DNA of 64,000 nucleotides from Cavenderia fasciculata (Eukaryota; Evosea; Eumycetozoa; Acytosteliales; Cavenderiaceae), in NCBI RefSeq assembly GCF_000203815.1, contig NW_004457737.1, positions 992,001 to 1,056,000 of the forward strand, read 5' to 3'. Positions 1-12,188 of the stretch are shown in pieces. How positions within the stretch are numbered: position 1 is the first letter of the stretch; every line of letters begins with the position of its first letter. Made by a program: the position numbers and the translations under genes. The notes below the pieces were generated by a model that saw only the letters and a program-made list of their open reading frames with translations, ran no database searches and had not been told where the DNA came from.

Positions 1-3000
1 TTGAATTTCTTCATTTTCATTTTGAGTGGCAGTTTGAGTTTGAATTTCCTTTTCCAATTGTTGATTGTTTGATTTGAGATCATTATCCAGTAGGGACACT
101 TCATTGTTATAATCTTTTTTACCTTCATAGTTGATTTGATTTTGAACCTTTGAAAGTTGAAGAGAGAGTTCTAGCTTGGCTTGTGTTTGCTTTTGTAACT
201 TTTCCATACGGTTGACTTCGAATTCTTGGATGTTGGGTATCTTGAGCTCCTTGCAAAAGTCGGCAAAGATGCCCTTTTCCTCCTTGTCAATGGCCGCTTG
301 GGTAGAATCGATGAGTGCCTGTCGTTCGGTGGTTGATTTCTTGAGTTGGTCAACCTCCTTGTCAAAACTGTCAATGAGACGGATCTTGGACTCCTTTTCA
401 GTTGCATTCTTTTTGATTCTCTCTTCGATGGGCTTGAGAGTATCCTTGTGGAGTTGGGCGGTTGATTTGAGCTCTTCAAGACGGCTCTTTAGATTATCGA
501 GTTCGTAGAAATTGGCAGAGGTGTGTTCAATCTCGGCGAGGTCTTGTAGGATCGAGTCACGACGCTTCTTGAGCTCTTCTACATTGCCTGCGTTGAGTTT
601 GGCTGTTCGGTCCTTGACACCCATCAAACCACCACTCATCAAACCACTCTTGGTGATCTTGATACCGTCAATGGTGATGACTTTGTGACGTTCGGCTGAA
701 AAGGCCATCATACGAGCCTCTTGTAGTGTGTCACACACCAACAAATTGCCAATGGCATAACGCACAGCCAAGTCAATCTGTGAATCAAACTCTATACAAT
801 CCATGAGCAGTTTGGCGGTACGACCGTCTCCACCCAACTGACGCAACTTTTCGTTGGTTGGCTTGGCGTACAATCTGTCCAATGGCAAAAAGGTGGTCAC
901 GCCAACCATCTGCTCCTTAAAGTACGACATACACATATTGGCAGCCAATTCAGTCTCGACGACAACTGCATCGGCCAACTTACCCATCGCGACGGTAAAT
1001 GCCGTTTCAAACTTGTTTCTTGGTCTACACAAATCAATTAATTTGCCCTTGACACCTGGGAATAACTTTTTACACTCTGAAATTGCATAATTCATCTTTT
1101 TATCTCTTTCCTTTTCTGCTCTATGTGTCTTTTCTGATGACAATTTAAATTGAATTTGATCCAATTCTTTTGTTAATGTTTGTTGTCTTTTACTATAAAG
1201 AAACAGAAAATTAATTAAATGTATAAATATATTGGTCAATATTTTTTCTTTTTAGGCTTACTATTGAGATTCATTTCTAGAAGATGTTTTACCAATTTCT
1301 TCTGTTAATTCTTGAATTTGTTTTTCAATATGAACCAATAATTCTTCACTCTTTTTCTTTCTTTCTTCCAATTGTTTGGTTGAATTATCCAATTGTTCAA
1401 TCATTTTAGTCCAATCATCAATTGAAGCTTCTTGACTTGATTGTTTTTCTCTTTCAAAATTTTGTGTTCTAAGTAATTGATCCAATTTCTAAACAACAAA
1501 CAAATAAATATTAATATTAATATTTCTAAATTATTTGTCTTTTTTTTACTTTACCTTTTTATCTTCACTGGTAGTTTTACCAGCTTGAACTTTTAAAGCA
1601 TTATAACGTTCAATTTGATCATTTGTTAAACTAAGACCTTTATCCAATTGTTGAGTGAGATCGAGTTGTTCCAATTTCTCTTGAATTTCATTTTGTTGTT
1701 GAGTAAGCATTTCCAGTGTTTTTTGTTGTAATGAACGGTTCTTGTTGGCTTGAGCAATCATATCTTGAATCTTTTTAGCTCGTTCTGTTAAAAAGTTGAT
1801 TTCTTCAGTTGCTTTGAATGCGTTTGGTTTGGTCTTGTTTTTCTTTTGTGTTAGTTTCTTGAGTTTGAATTCCATCTCCATCACTTCTTTGTGTTTGGTG
1901 GCTTGTTTCTTGTTGGCCTGTTTCTTTTCATTGGCCAAGTTCTCACGTTCCGATTCGATCTGTGCAATCTCCTTGGCAGCCTTTTCACGCATACCTGTGA
2001 ACCGTGCCAACTCGCTACGTATAAACTTGAGTTCCAAGAGCGCAATCTTGATGGCAATCTCGTCACGTTGTTTGACCACTTTAAAGTATTGCTTGTGTTC
2101 GGCTAGTTGTGTTTTGTAATGGTCTCTGTCGACGGTGAGTTCCTTGACACGACTGTATGTTCGTACCGACAATGCTTCAATCTCTGTCTTTTGTTTGTAC
2201 AGTTGGTCATACTCTGCTTTGAACTGGTCCGAGCCCGATATTCTCTCGACGGCACGTGTGATCTCTCTTGGGTCCTTGGACGCGATGTTTTGAACGTCAC
2301 CCTGCAACACACAAAAGTTGGAGCAGCTCGAATGCACACCCAACGTCGACAACTTGTCTAAATAGTCGTTACGGTCGACCGTCTTGGAATTGATATAATA
2401 TACAGTTGACGATCCCCTAATCTTTCGCATAAATTCATATACTGTCTGACCACTACCACTACCATCTCCGTCATCATCATCATCCTTGCTGAAATCAATA
2501 TATTTCAATTTAACATATGATTCTAATTGTCCTATATATATAAAAAGAATAAAATGTTAAACATTATATTACAATCTCCTATCTCAAAGTCATCTGACTA
2601 TAGGTTGAGTACATACCCTTTTTCTTTTTAGTAGGTCCTACTTGATCATCACCATCATCATCATGATCACCATCATCATCTCCTTTATCAGGAGTATGTT
2701 GTTCCTTTTGAGCTTCAGCAATGAGATCGTTGAATTTAGGAGTTGTAGGTACATCGACAGTAGTGGTTGCCGACGAATACACCAATTGACTGATATTGCT
2801 TCTAGTTGATGTTGCACTTGATACACCGAGTACAAATGTGATTGCATCCATCAAGTTACTCTTGCCACTACCATTTGGACCAATAACACATGAGAACTGT
2901 AGAAAAGGACCAAGTATATGTGTTCCCTTGTACGACTTGAAGTTCTTTACCTCTAGACTATCAATTGAACACATTCTAGATGATGTGTCTATCCCACCTT

Positions 3001-3007
3001 GCATCAT
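1..3007 (-). CDS. smc1: Cohesin subunit SMC1, C-terminal part cut by window edge
   Basis: Core ATPase of the cohesin ring that holds sister chromatids together. Exons, in transcription order: 3007-2617, 2531-1555, 1488-1262, 1192 to the window edge; phases agree and give 929 codons. The N-terminal head has the Walker A motif [14 protein letters not shown] near residue 40. A long coiled coil follows, then the hinge at roughly residues 560-690 with [16 protein letters not shown] and KSGLMSGG, then the start of the second coil. The lobe reading [13 protein letters not shown] and the hinge wording match SMC1 rather than SMC2, 3 or 4 (recalled family sequence). The C-terminal head, with signature and Walker B, lies beyond base 1. 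Exon 1 carries an Asp-rich, low-complexity insertion after the ATP-binding lobe. Translation could also start at the second Met (MCSIDSLEV), which would match the family's usual start better. An E2F-like site lies about 105 bases upstream. Confidence 0.95.
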
Positions 3008-3111
3008 CCTCTTTTCAACCTTCTTTCTCTATCTCTAGATAGATTATATTATTATGATATATATTTAGATAAAGTAGTTAAAAATGATGTTTTTTGAAGA
3101 ATTTTAAAAAA

Positions 3112-3120
3112 GGCGCGAAA
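3112..3120 (-). promoter_or_regulatory. E2F-like site upstream of SMC1
   Basis: The minus strand reads TTTCGCGCC, a full match to the E2F consensus TTTSSCGC plus C. It lies about 105 bases upstream of the SMC1 start codon, in DNA that is otherwise almost pure A/T. Cohesin genes are expressed at S phase in many eukaryotes and dictyostelids possess E2F/DP/RB proteins, so the placement is sensible. Binding itself is inferred. The flippase gene's 3' end lies on the other side, so SMC1 is the only nearby promoter. Confidence 0.5.
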
Positions 3121-3218
3121 CCATTTAATTCTGCAAACTGAGTTTTCTGAGGTGAGTGTGAAGTTCGCCTCTACTTTAATAAATTTTATTATTGTGTATG
3201 TATACATGTATGTACTTG

Positions 3219-6200
3219 TTAAATATTCATAAGTTTTAATTTATGTCGTAGTTTACGTTTGTCTTGTCTCATGAGTTCTTGGACGATGTGTATTGGTTTG
3301 GTAAAGTAGTTTCGGTTGACATAGGATACAGTGTAGGCGGGCAAGAGTGCACAGAGAACAGTGACAAAGAGAGCAAAGTAAAAGATAGGTTTCTCGGTAA
3401 GATGTACAAATATGTAGTGAAAGTAACCTACATATTCGATATAGATTACACTGTAAACAAACTCTATCAAAGCATATACTATCAAAGATCCCCATAATGT
3501 TACATGATGTAGAACTGTCCAAGTACTAAATACATTTAAATTAAATTAGAATAGAATAGAATATGGATGGATATATTAGAATTAATTAATGGTTTGGTTG
3601 GTTGAATATGGTTTAGTTGGGTTGGGATAGGATATACAAACTTTATACAAAGAGCTAATCTTAAATTGACTACAAATACAAGAGAGGTGAATCCGGCGGC
3701 ACTAGTCTCCCACATGGATCCAATACGACCGTCAGAGTCGAGTGGACCTTCGATAAAGATACGTGATGTGAAAAAGTAGATACAGGCAGAGCAGTAGACA
3801 CCTGTGGAGATCCAGTACCAGAAAATACGGTGGTTAAAGCATGCACCCTTTTGGCACTCGCGGTATAGTTGTGGGAACCGACGGAGATAACTAGATCCAA
3901 TGTCCTTTTCAAAGACACCGATAATAATGATGGGCAGCGACGTAAAGACGAGATTGTAACAGAGGATATTGGCAGAGTCGTAAAAGGAGGCACCTGAGAA
4001 CTGGGTGTTGGAAGAGAACCAAAGTTGGAGTAGAGATGCCAAGAGATTCTTAAAGAAAAAGTAGCAGATCAACAGACACAAACGTTTGTAGTTGTAGCGA
4101 CCGTGGACAAGTACCAAACGCTCGAGGAATCTGAATTGGGAGATGGCAAAGTCGCTGCTTAGCACTGCTTGTCTTCCTTCCTTGCCACTAATACCAATAC
4201 CAAGATGTGCCTTTTGAATCATAGACACATCATTGGCACCATCACCAATTGCCAATGTAACCGATTGAGTACGATCTTTGACCATTCTAACAACCTCACT
4301 CTTTTGAAAAGGTGTAACTCTACAACATACAACCGATTTACATAGACATGTTAATTTGTAAAACTTGTCCTCTATTTCCTTTTGCAAAGCCAATACCAAT
4401 GTTGCACCATCAATTACCAATGAATACTCTTTTTTCAATTGGTTATTATTGTTGTTGTTGTAAGCTTCTTGCATTTCAATGTTGTTGCTATTGTTGTTGG
4501 TCTGGTGATGGTCCGTTTCACCTGCACCAGACTTTTCATTTGATTCAATTTGATTAATCATTGATTCGATTGCTTGATCTAGTATTTGGGAACTGGTAGT
4601 TTCATTTAGGATAAGTATATCTACACCCTCTAATAAACGACAAGAAATTCCAATATTAATGGCAGTCTCTTGTTTGTCACCAGTCAACATCCAAATCTTT
4701 ATATCTGCCTGCGACAGAGTTGTAATAGTCTGTGGTACCTGGTCTTGAAGTTTATCTTCAACACCCGTTATACCCAACAATGACCATCCATTCTCAATCT
4801 GTGCAGATACCTCTCTAACCTGCTCTTCACGATCATCAATTGATATTGATGCCTTTTTAAACATGACATTCCAATTTTCATATTCAACAGGATCAATAAT
4901 TTTCTTTGATATACATAATGTTCTTAATCCATTACATGAATATTTCTACAAAAGGAAAGGAAAAAAAAAGTAAGTAAAAGATTAATTATTAATTATTAAT
5001 TATAATTATTTGTTATTTGTTAAATTTTTTATCTTTACCTTTAAATTATCTTCATTTGATTTTAAAATTTCCTTTTCTTTATCATTTGATGGTAGATTGA
5101 TAAATGGTAGAATAGAAGTATCAGCACCTTTACAATAGAGAATAATTTCTTGTGAATCTACTTGTCTTACAATGACAGACATTCTCTTTCTGTCACTGGT
5201 AAACTCTAAAACATTCAATAGGTGGTACATTCTTTCTTGACCATTTACATTGACACCCATGGAATTGGGAGTTCTGTGAAAGAATTGGATGCCCAAGTTG
5301 GCAGCTGCTGTCACCAAGGCAACCTCGTCTGGCGAAGACGATGAATAGTTGATAGCGTCGCATCCACCATCTTCATTGCCTGGTCCTTCATGTTCTGGAA
5401 TGACCGTATGACACAATGCAATGGCTATGAAAAACTCCAAGTTTGCTGGTATACTAAAATCAACATTTAAAGGTTTGTTTACATTTTCAACTAAATTGGC
5501 TAAACTACTTGTTGATTTATCAAATGTATCTTTTAAATCTACTGCGCTCTAAAAAGAAAGATATAAACAAACAAACAAATGTAAGTTACAATATAAATAT
5601 ATAAATATTTAAAATGGTTTCTAATCTTTTTCTTTTTCAGTTGCTTACAATTGAAGGTGATTTACAAATATTATTATTATTACTACTATTGTTATTTTGA
5701 TTTTGATTTAGATCAACAGAACTAACATTTAAAATTGATTCAGTACCAATTAGGTAGTCACTTGATAGACTACCATAGGAGAGACCATCGATACTACATA
5801 TTCTAAAGACCATTTCATTTCGGGTCAGAGTTCCTGTTTTGTCGGAAAAGATATGTTCCACTTGTCCAAGCTCTTCGTTGAGGTTGGAAGTACGAGCCTT
5901 TGCAAAAGTCTTTGTTTCATCGTGATACATCTTTTTGTCACGATTGATCGATATGATTTGAAAGACACGAACCATTTCCATGGTGACATAGAGTGAAATG
6001 GGCACAATCGTAGAGTAGAGGATGACAAAGGTAAAGAAACGTTCGACAGTATGTACAATGAGACGATTGCTAATGAGCAAGTACCACGAACCACGTCCAA
6101 CACGGTGTTCATAGACAGCACCTAAAATAGCACTGACCAAACACAACAATGCCTCTGCTATCAAGACATAGATGAGAATACGGTTCATTTCACGCTCAAG

Positions 6201-7346
6201 TTTACTTCTTTTGCTTGGTGTCGACATTGTGTTTAACATGTACTTGGTGTCATGTCCTGTATATACAACTACACCATAGATATACTTGGTGTTCATCAAT
6301 TGAGTACCTCTAATCAACAATTGTTCACATGACAATGGAAGTGTCTCGCCTGACAACCCCATAGTAATACGACCATCAAATTTCGATAGATTCTGTGATG
6401 GTGCCTCGTATTCCAACAATGCACTGAATTGATTGAGATTGTCCAAATTATGTAGAGACGTGTTTGTCTCCATGAGAGATTGTTTTGTCTTGAGATTGGT
6501 CTCACCGTCCAAATTGGATGTTTCAATATAACAAAGTCCCGGAGACGTTTCACATGAAGTCGATAGTAAAACCAAATCTGCCGGGAATTGTTCTTGATTA
6601 TTCACCTTGACAACATGACCAACTTGGATATCCTTCCAACACTTTATAACAAATTCCCCATTCTCTATAATTTGTGTTGTTTGATTATTTATATGTTTAT
6701 CTGATTTATATCGTTTCTACAAAATTTAAAAGTTTAATTAAATTAAATGATCAAATTCAAGTATACATTAAATTGATACATACAAAATCTTCATAAGCTT
6801 CTTTACATGCATTTACCAATAGAACAATTCCCAAATTAATAGTTGATGGTCCTGGAAGTACAGGTGAAACTGGTGTATATGATAATATTAAAATAAATAA
6901 AAAGTATAAATTGGCTACTCTACAAAACTAAAATTAAATATGTAATTAGTAAATATATATATAAATAATATAATAGATTAAATAAGTGATCTTTAATTTT
7001 AATTTTGACATACTTGTTCAAATAGATTTTTTGGAATAAATGTAAGTATAGAGTACTTGGTTGTTGAAATCCAATTAGAACAATAAGTTGATTTCTTTTT
7101 TCTTCCAAGTATCCTTGAAACTATATTTTGACCACCATTATTATTATTGTTGTTGTCATCGGCTATATTATTATTATTGACTGTACTATTACTACAACTA
7201 CTATTTACACTACTATTACTACTACTATCACTATGATTGATCAATCCACCGCTGGATATATCTTGTTGTTTGTAATTATTTATATTGACTTTTCTTCTTT
7301 GTGTTGATATTTTCTTTCTTCTTAATCGATCAATTGGTATTTGCAT
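3219..7346 (-). CDS. P4-type ATPase (phospholipid flippase)
   Basis: Moves phospholipids from the outer to the inner leaflet of plasma, Golgi or endosomal membranes, probably with a CDC50-type partner. Exons: 7346-7014, 6927-6784, 6716-5649, 5548-5039, 4945-3642, 3525-3219; sum 3666 bases, 1221 residues. Visible family signatures are NLFEQFCRVANLYF at the first membrane segment, PADLVLLS, NLDGETNLK, the phosphorylation motif DKTGTLTRNEM near residue 450, LTGDKQETAINIG and GDGANDVSMIQKAHLGIGI. The C-terminal half ends in paired membrane helices including NTWTVLHHVTLWGS. A poly-Asn/Ser stretch fills residues 40-75, and another lies just after the phosphorylation site. The last intron uses GTTTGT as donor, because the nearby GTATAT breaks the frame. 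The length fits the family. The specific lipid and subclass cannot be told from the sequence. Confidence 0.95.
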
Positions 7347-7747
7347 TTTCAGTGTCTGGAAATAAATAAATAAATAAATAAATCTATATTCTATCTATAT
7401 TATTAATAATATATAATCAAATATATATATTATGGATAATGTTAATTGATTAATTGATTGATTAAGGTTTGGGTTTGGGTAATAATGAAGTTCTTGTTCT
7501 TTTAAACCCACCCAAAACAATACACTAGATTTGGTTTTATAATTATTATTATTATTGTTATTGATCGATCAATTACTTTTGCCGTTTCAGATGATGGATG
7601 ATAATGTTGGAACGAGTGAGTGAGTGAGTGTGGTTGGTGGTGGGGTCTCTGCTCTAGTGGAGATAATAATAATAATAATAAATAATATGTAACTTAATAT
7701 GTAGATCCAATATGGAGAAAGGAAAATTCGTGATGATCAATCAAAAA

Positions 7748-7780
<33 letters not shown>

Positions 7781-9597
7781 TTTAATTTAATCGCACGCTA
7801 TGTCATTACATATATATATATACAAGCTTGCATATATATGGTCATAGATAATTAACAAAAAAGAGTTTTCGTGTATTACATTGTACAATGTTAAAGGGGG
7901 TGATATATATATAGGGGGTTGGGATGTTTGTTTGAAGAATTGTCTGTATTTCTCTTTTTCGCACTTGTTGTTTCCAACTACAAACTCTTTTTTTTTTTTT
8001 TTCTTAACCAATTAAATTAAATGTGAACTTGTGATTATTTCTTTCTTTATCTATCTATCTATCCTTTTCTTTTTCAATTCCAATCATTATAACTCATTTC
8101 ATTCTTTCTTACTTTTTTTTTAAAAGTTATTTTTCAAAACAATAACCAATCAAATGCAACCCAATCCATTTCCTATCCTACCCTATCCTTCGTCTAAACA
8201 TTTTTTTCTCTCTCCATTCTTTTAAAATGGGTTTTGAATAATACTCAACCAAAACAACCCCTACTTATTATTATTATTATCTTTGATTATATTGTGTGTG
8301 TATGTGTGAGTGGGACGTAATGCGATCAGTGTTGTGCAATGCCTTCACCAAAAGTATGTGTGTGAGATATTTATATTCATCTCTAATCATAGTGATATAG
8401 GTGTACATGCATGAAGAGAGGTCTACCTACTTTTAAATAAATAAATAATATATTTTGAAATTGAATATATTTTGAAGAAGATGTGTAGGAGGTGGATGTA
8501 TTGTGCGTGATGGTTGTATGAATCGAATAAAGAGTTACAATGATTATTATTCTTATGATTATTTCTTCCTACTTTCTTATTTTCTGACAATTGTAACCAA
8601 CTGATTTATAAAAAATGTGAGTACCTCAAAACTCTGATGATGTTGTTGTTGTTGTATGCAGTTGTTGTAAACCTAACAAGACTATCTGCTCGGGACTATT
8701 AGTTTACTCTGCTCTAGCTGATTTGTTATTGTTGTTGTCGTGGCATCTGGGTGTGAATCCCTCCTTGGATATCCATCTAAGTGTGAGGTTTAAAAACAAA
8801 CCCTGCCCTGTTGCTTTAATTTAAACACTATCAAAGGGCTGGTTCTCTGTCCCTTGGTTTTCGAGCAAGCTTGCTCAAACAGCCCCAAATTTAAAAATAA
8901 CTTTTAAAAAAATCTCCAACGACAACAACCACCAACCATGTGTTAATTTAATTTTTAGAATTGGTGTAAGTGGGGGATAGAGTAGGATAGGTCATTCATT
9001 CGGCCTTGTGTAAACCCTTTTCTTAACTACTGTAGTTAGTTTATTTGTTGGATTCAGAGTTCCCGATATTCGTCTTACATCATACATAACAAAAGGTAAA
9101 TTAATTTAGAGTGTGAAACAAAATATTAATACCATTGTTATTCTTTTTACTATCCCTACCTGTCAAGAATCAAAAAAATCAAGTATTTAGAGATAGAATA
9201 ATAATATCAATTTAGAATTAATTATCATTCCCCGGGAGTTGGAAAGAAAATTGAACAACTATCTGGTGTGCATGCAGAAGAGATGACAAGATTTCAATCA
9301 GATTACACAGCATTCATAGTCGATGGTCTACCACACCGAAAGAAGCCTTCTCAATCCTGCTCTATTCATTATCCAAAGATCATGCCATGACTTTCGATGC
9401 ATGCCAGATTGAACATTAGATAAGATGATCTTTGTAATTGCAAGATGATCTAGTCTAATGTTCAATCTGGCAAGTCATTTGCTTCCAGTACTGGATCCTG
9501 AAACGTTGCATCATCCCAACATCTCTCAATAAATTTATTACATATCGTGAATTAAAATGAAAAGAATATTTATATAGTATAGTTATTATTGATTTAT
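7347..9597. other. 2.25 kb gene-free region
   Basis: No convincing gene. The first 1.2 kb is homopolymer and AAT/TAT repeat DNA, including an (AAT)n run near 7749-7780, and serves as the 5' flank of the flippase gene. From about 8640 base composition rises and secondary-structure signals appear: nested GGGCTG/CAGCCC arms at 8836-8841 and 8880-8885 enclose a 14-base palindrome at 8863-8876. A second island at about 9230-9480 is GC-richer, has two mutually shifted open frames of 40-50 codons, and ends in a strong inverted repeat listed separately. I recognise no RNA or protein family here. Confidence 0.6.
9402..9472. repeat. 19-base perfect inverted repeat (hairpin)
   Basis: TGCCAGATTGAACATTAGA at 9402-9420 is exactly complementary to 9454-9472, with a 33-base loop that holds two direct copies of AGATGATC. 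Outside the arms, ATGACT at 9387-9392 and AGTCAT at 9473-9478 extend the pairing after a one-sided 9-base bulge. It lies about 125 bases beyond the stop codon of the ankyrin-like gene, so it could be in that transcript's 3' region. A processing signal, small-RNA precursor or relic of an inverted duplication are all possible. Confidence 0.7.
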
Positions 9598-11940
9598 TTA
9601 TTTTACAGGGGAAGGAGCTACATTGTTTACTTTCATTGAGAATAGACAATCAAAGTAATAGGGGAGTGAAGTGAATGTGAGGTTAGAGTCTTGGGATTGT
9701 GAGGCTGTTTTGAGACTGAATATCTGACTGGTCATCAATCCAAACAGTCCGAGTATTTGGAGTGATGTGACTTGTTCGTTGACGACAAGAGTCGAGGCTG
9801 TGCGAGGTGCCAACTTGACGAGATCTTCAAGTGACACTCCTACAGCCTTGTGTTGGTGCGTGAGGTAGTGGAGTGCACGAAACACGACAATCGTGTTCTT
9901 GGTCGATGTAAACTGGTTGGTCAATAAAGTGTCGGCTGCGTCTTTGAGTATTCTCGAGAGTGCAAATTTATTCCATTTCTCGCGTGGGCCATGTTGACTG
10001 ACTAAGAACTTGACTTGAGAGTTTTTAACTGGACAAGATGTGTAGTATAGGGCAAGTGCACGTTGGTGTGACTCGTGGTAGAGCGATTTAAATGGTTCGG
10101 GATAAGTATCGAGTATGTACTCTGCCAGCTGTTGTTGTGGTGATGACACCATATCGAATCCTTCATGGAGGTTTTGCACTTCGTTCATGAGTGTCTCATT
10201 GTCACATCCGTTGAGTCCATAGTAAAACTTGTCATGTGTCTGTGACGAAGGCAAGAACTTGGCAATGGGGAACGTGTATGTTTCCAAGAGATAGAGGAGC
10301 AGGTCGCGTTGACCCATCAGTGCTGCGCGACGCATCACATACAGCAAATCTATATCATATGGCGCACCGACATTGACCGACTCTGTGACCGTGACAACAT
10401 GCTGAAACAGCGCGATACTTCCAGTGGATGCACAATGTAATAATAGTTGTGGTACCTTGGTTGACAGCGCCAACAACTCTTTTTTATAGATGAATGTGAA
10501 TGTCTCTAAATGCCCGCCAATAATCGCGCATCGTGCTGCTACCAATGCCTGTACTTGAGGTTTCTCCCATTTAAAGTTGGCGTATATCCACTCGAGTGCG
10601 TCCAAGTTGCCGCGCGACGCAGCCGCGTAAACAGCGTCGGGACGGAAGCTCAGTGTTTGCAAACCAAGACGTTTGAGTAGCAAGTCGAGTATCTCTACCG
10701 ATCCCCACGTTGCAGCATGTTCAAGTGTCTGATAATTGGCCGATGAAAGCGCAGTCAACTTCTCCTCGGGTATACACTCGGTCAATGCCCACACCACAAA
10801 CTCTCTGTCCTTGAGGACTAGTCCGAGATTGATAAAGTACCATATGGGAGCGAAATCGAGGTTGCGTTCCATGATCCAACGTGCAATACGTGTGTCTTTG
10901 GGTACCTCAAACTGACTGATACCCATCTTGCTGCCGGGTTGGTACAGGTGCTCGAATATCTCGAGGGTACCCTCGAGAAAGGCCACCTTGCTAATTCGAT
11001 CCATCCAGAAGCTCTTTTGGAGGACCGCCTCGTACTCTGCGGCCACTGCCTTGTGTTTGACCATCTTGAGGCTGCCGCACTTGATAGCCTCACCCACACA
11101 CTCGACGGTGAGGGTGGGGTAGAACTCGCGTTGCACAAACTCTAGCATTTCAATGCTGCCAGAGCGACACGCCCACTGGAGCATCTCCAAACGGTCCTTG
11201 GAGACAGCCGGCAAAATGTAGTGGTTGAGTGCGACGACCGGTGCAACCTGACCAGTTGTGACAAAAGATTGATAGAGTATTTTGAACGACACCTTGGACG
11301 CTAACCTATCAATCACTTCACTAACCTTTTGCCATTCATCACTTGCAACACTATTACAATAATAGTAATCTATATCTTGTGTCACTCGATTTAACAACTC
11401 GGTATTACGTAGTTTTTGTTTGACATAGACCTCTTCGAATGGTTGTATCTTGGCAGTCTTGATAATATGCTTGAGCAATGTCCAATTGGCACCATGACAG
11501 GCACTTCTTATAACACTATCCAATCTAAACAAGAATGGGTTACGTGCTCTAATTCTTTCAAACAATTGCATGTCATGAATCTCTTGACAGAGTAGTTCAA
11601 CAGCTTTACCATTCCAAACCAACAATGATGATGACAAGAAGCCGTCGACATCCATTTTCAGCTGTCCACCATCTGAAGTCACCTCTCTTTCAAACTTGTA
11701 CTTGAATAGTTCAAAATGACCATGACTCAACATCCACTCGACCGAATAGATATCTTGATATCTGTAATGTTTCGGCTCCCAACTATAAGACACTGTATTA
11801 CCACGTGTCTTCTGACCATTCTCTCTTCTCCATTGTATCTGTTCCACTCGACCCAAATCTTGAATAAATCCAACTATCTTGTTTCTTAAATAAACATGAT
11901 GAATGATTTGTTTAAATTGACTACTTGTATAATCATCCAT
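9598..11940 (-). CDS. Ankyrin-like repeat protein, dictyostelid family
   Basis: Single-exon gene of 780 residues. The N-terminus (MDDYTSSQFKQIIHHVYLRN) resembles the opening of the large dictyostelid families of degenerate ankyrin-repeat proteins, which start with a short 'F..I..NKY/YLR..I' helix. Residues about 60-560 hold repeated units of about 30 residues of the form 'A...G..E.L.W....', for example AASRGNLDALEWIY and HAATWGSVEILDLL, typical of worn ankyrin repeats. The last 150 residues have no repeat I recognise. There are no membrane segments or signal peptide. Codon use is markedly more GC-rich than the flanks, as in a normally expressed gene. These families are thought to act in protein-protein contacts; no specific job can be inferred here. 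Confidence 0.85.
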   Translation of the reverse strand: MDDYTSSQFKQIIHHVYLRNKIVGFIQDLGRVEQIQWRRENGQKTRGNTVSYSWEPKHYRYQDIYSVEWMLSHGHFELFKYKFEREVTSDGGQLKMDVDGFLSSSLLVWNGKAVELLCQEIHDMQLFERIRARNPFLFRLDSVIRSACHGANWTLLKHIIKTAKIQPFEEVYVKQKLRNTELLNRVTQDIDYYYCNSVASDEWQKVSEVIDRLASKVSFKILYQSFVTTGQVAPVVALNHYILPAVSKDRLEMLQWACRSGSIEMLEFVQREFYPTLTVECVGEAIKCGSLKMVKHKAVAAEYEAVLQKSFWMDRISKVAFLEGTLEIFEHLYQPGSKMGISQFEVPKDTRIARWIMERNLDFAPIWYFINLGLVLKDREFVVWALTECIPEEKLTALSSANYQTLEHAATWGSVEILDLLLKRLGLQTLSFRPDAVYAAASRGNLDALEWIYANFKWEKPQVQALVAARCAIIGGHLETFTFIYKKELLALSTKVPQLLLHCASTGSIALFQHVVTVTESVNVGAPYDIDLLYVMRRAALMGQRDLLLYLLETYTFPIAKFLPSSQTHDKFYYGLNGCDNETLMNEVQNLHEGFDMVSSPQQQLAEYILDTYPEPFKSLYHESHQRALALYYTSCPVKNSQVKFLVSQHGPREKWNKFALSRILKDAADTLLTNQFTSTKNTIVVFRALHYLTHQHKAVGVSLEDLVKLAPRTASTLVVNEQVTSLQILGLFGLMTSQIFSLKTASQSQDSNLTFTSLPYYFDCLFSMKVNNVAPSPVK

Positions 11941-12188
11941 TGATTATCTCTTTTTAATTATCTCTCCTTAAATTTTAAAATACAAAATGAAAGATAGATA
12001 TTTTGATCAAACCTTTTTTTTTTCAAGTGTCGGTTCGATGATCAATCTCATCGACCTTTTGAAATTTAATTAAATTATTATTATTAATATTAATATGATA
12101 TATATTTATTTATTTTGTTTATTTATACAGTTACAACTACTGAAATGATGATGATGATGATGATGATGATTGACTCCTCCTCCTTTTT

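Noticed and set aside
8735-8765. Possible tRNA T-arm (GGGTGTGAATCCCTCC)
   Set aside because: The loop does not fit TTCRANY, and no acceptor stem, D-arm or anticodon arm could be built around it.
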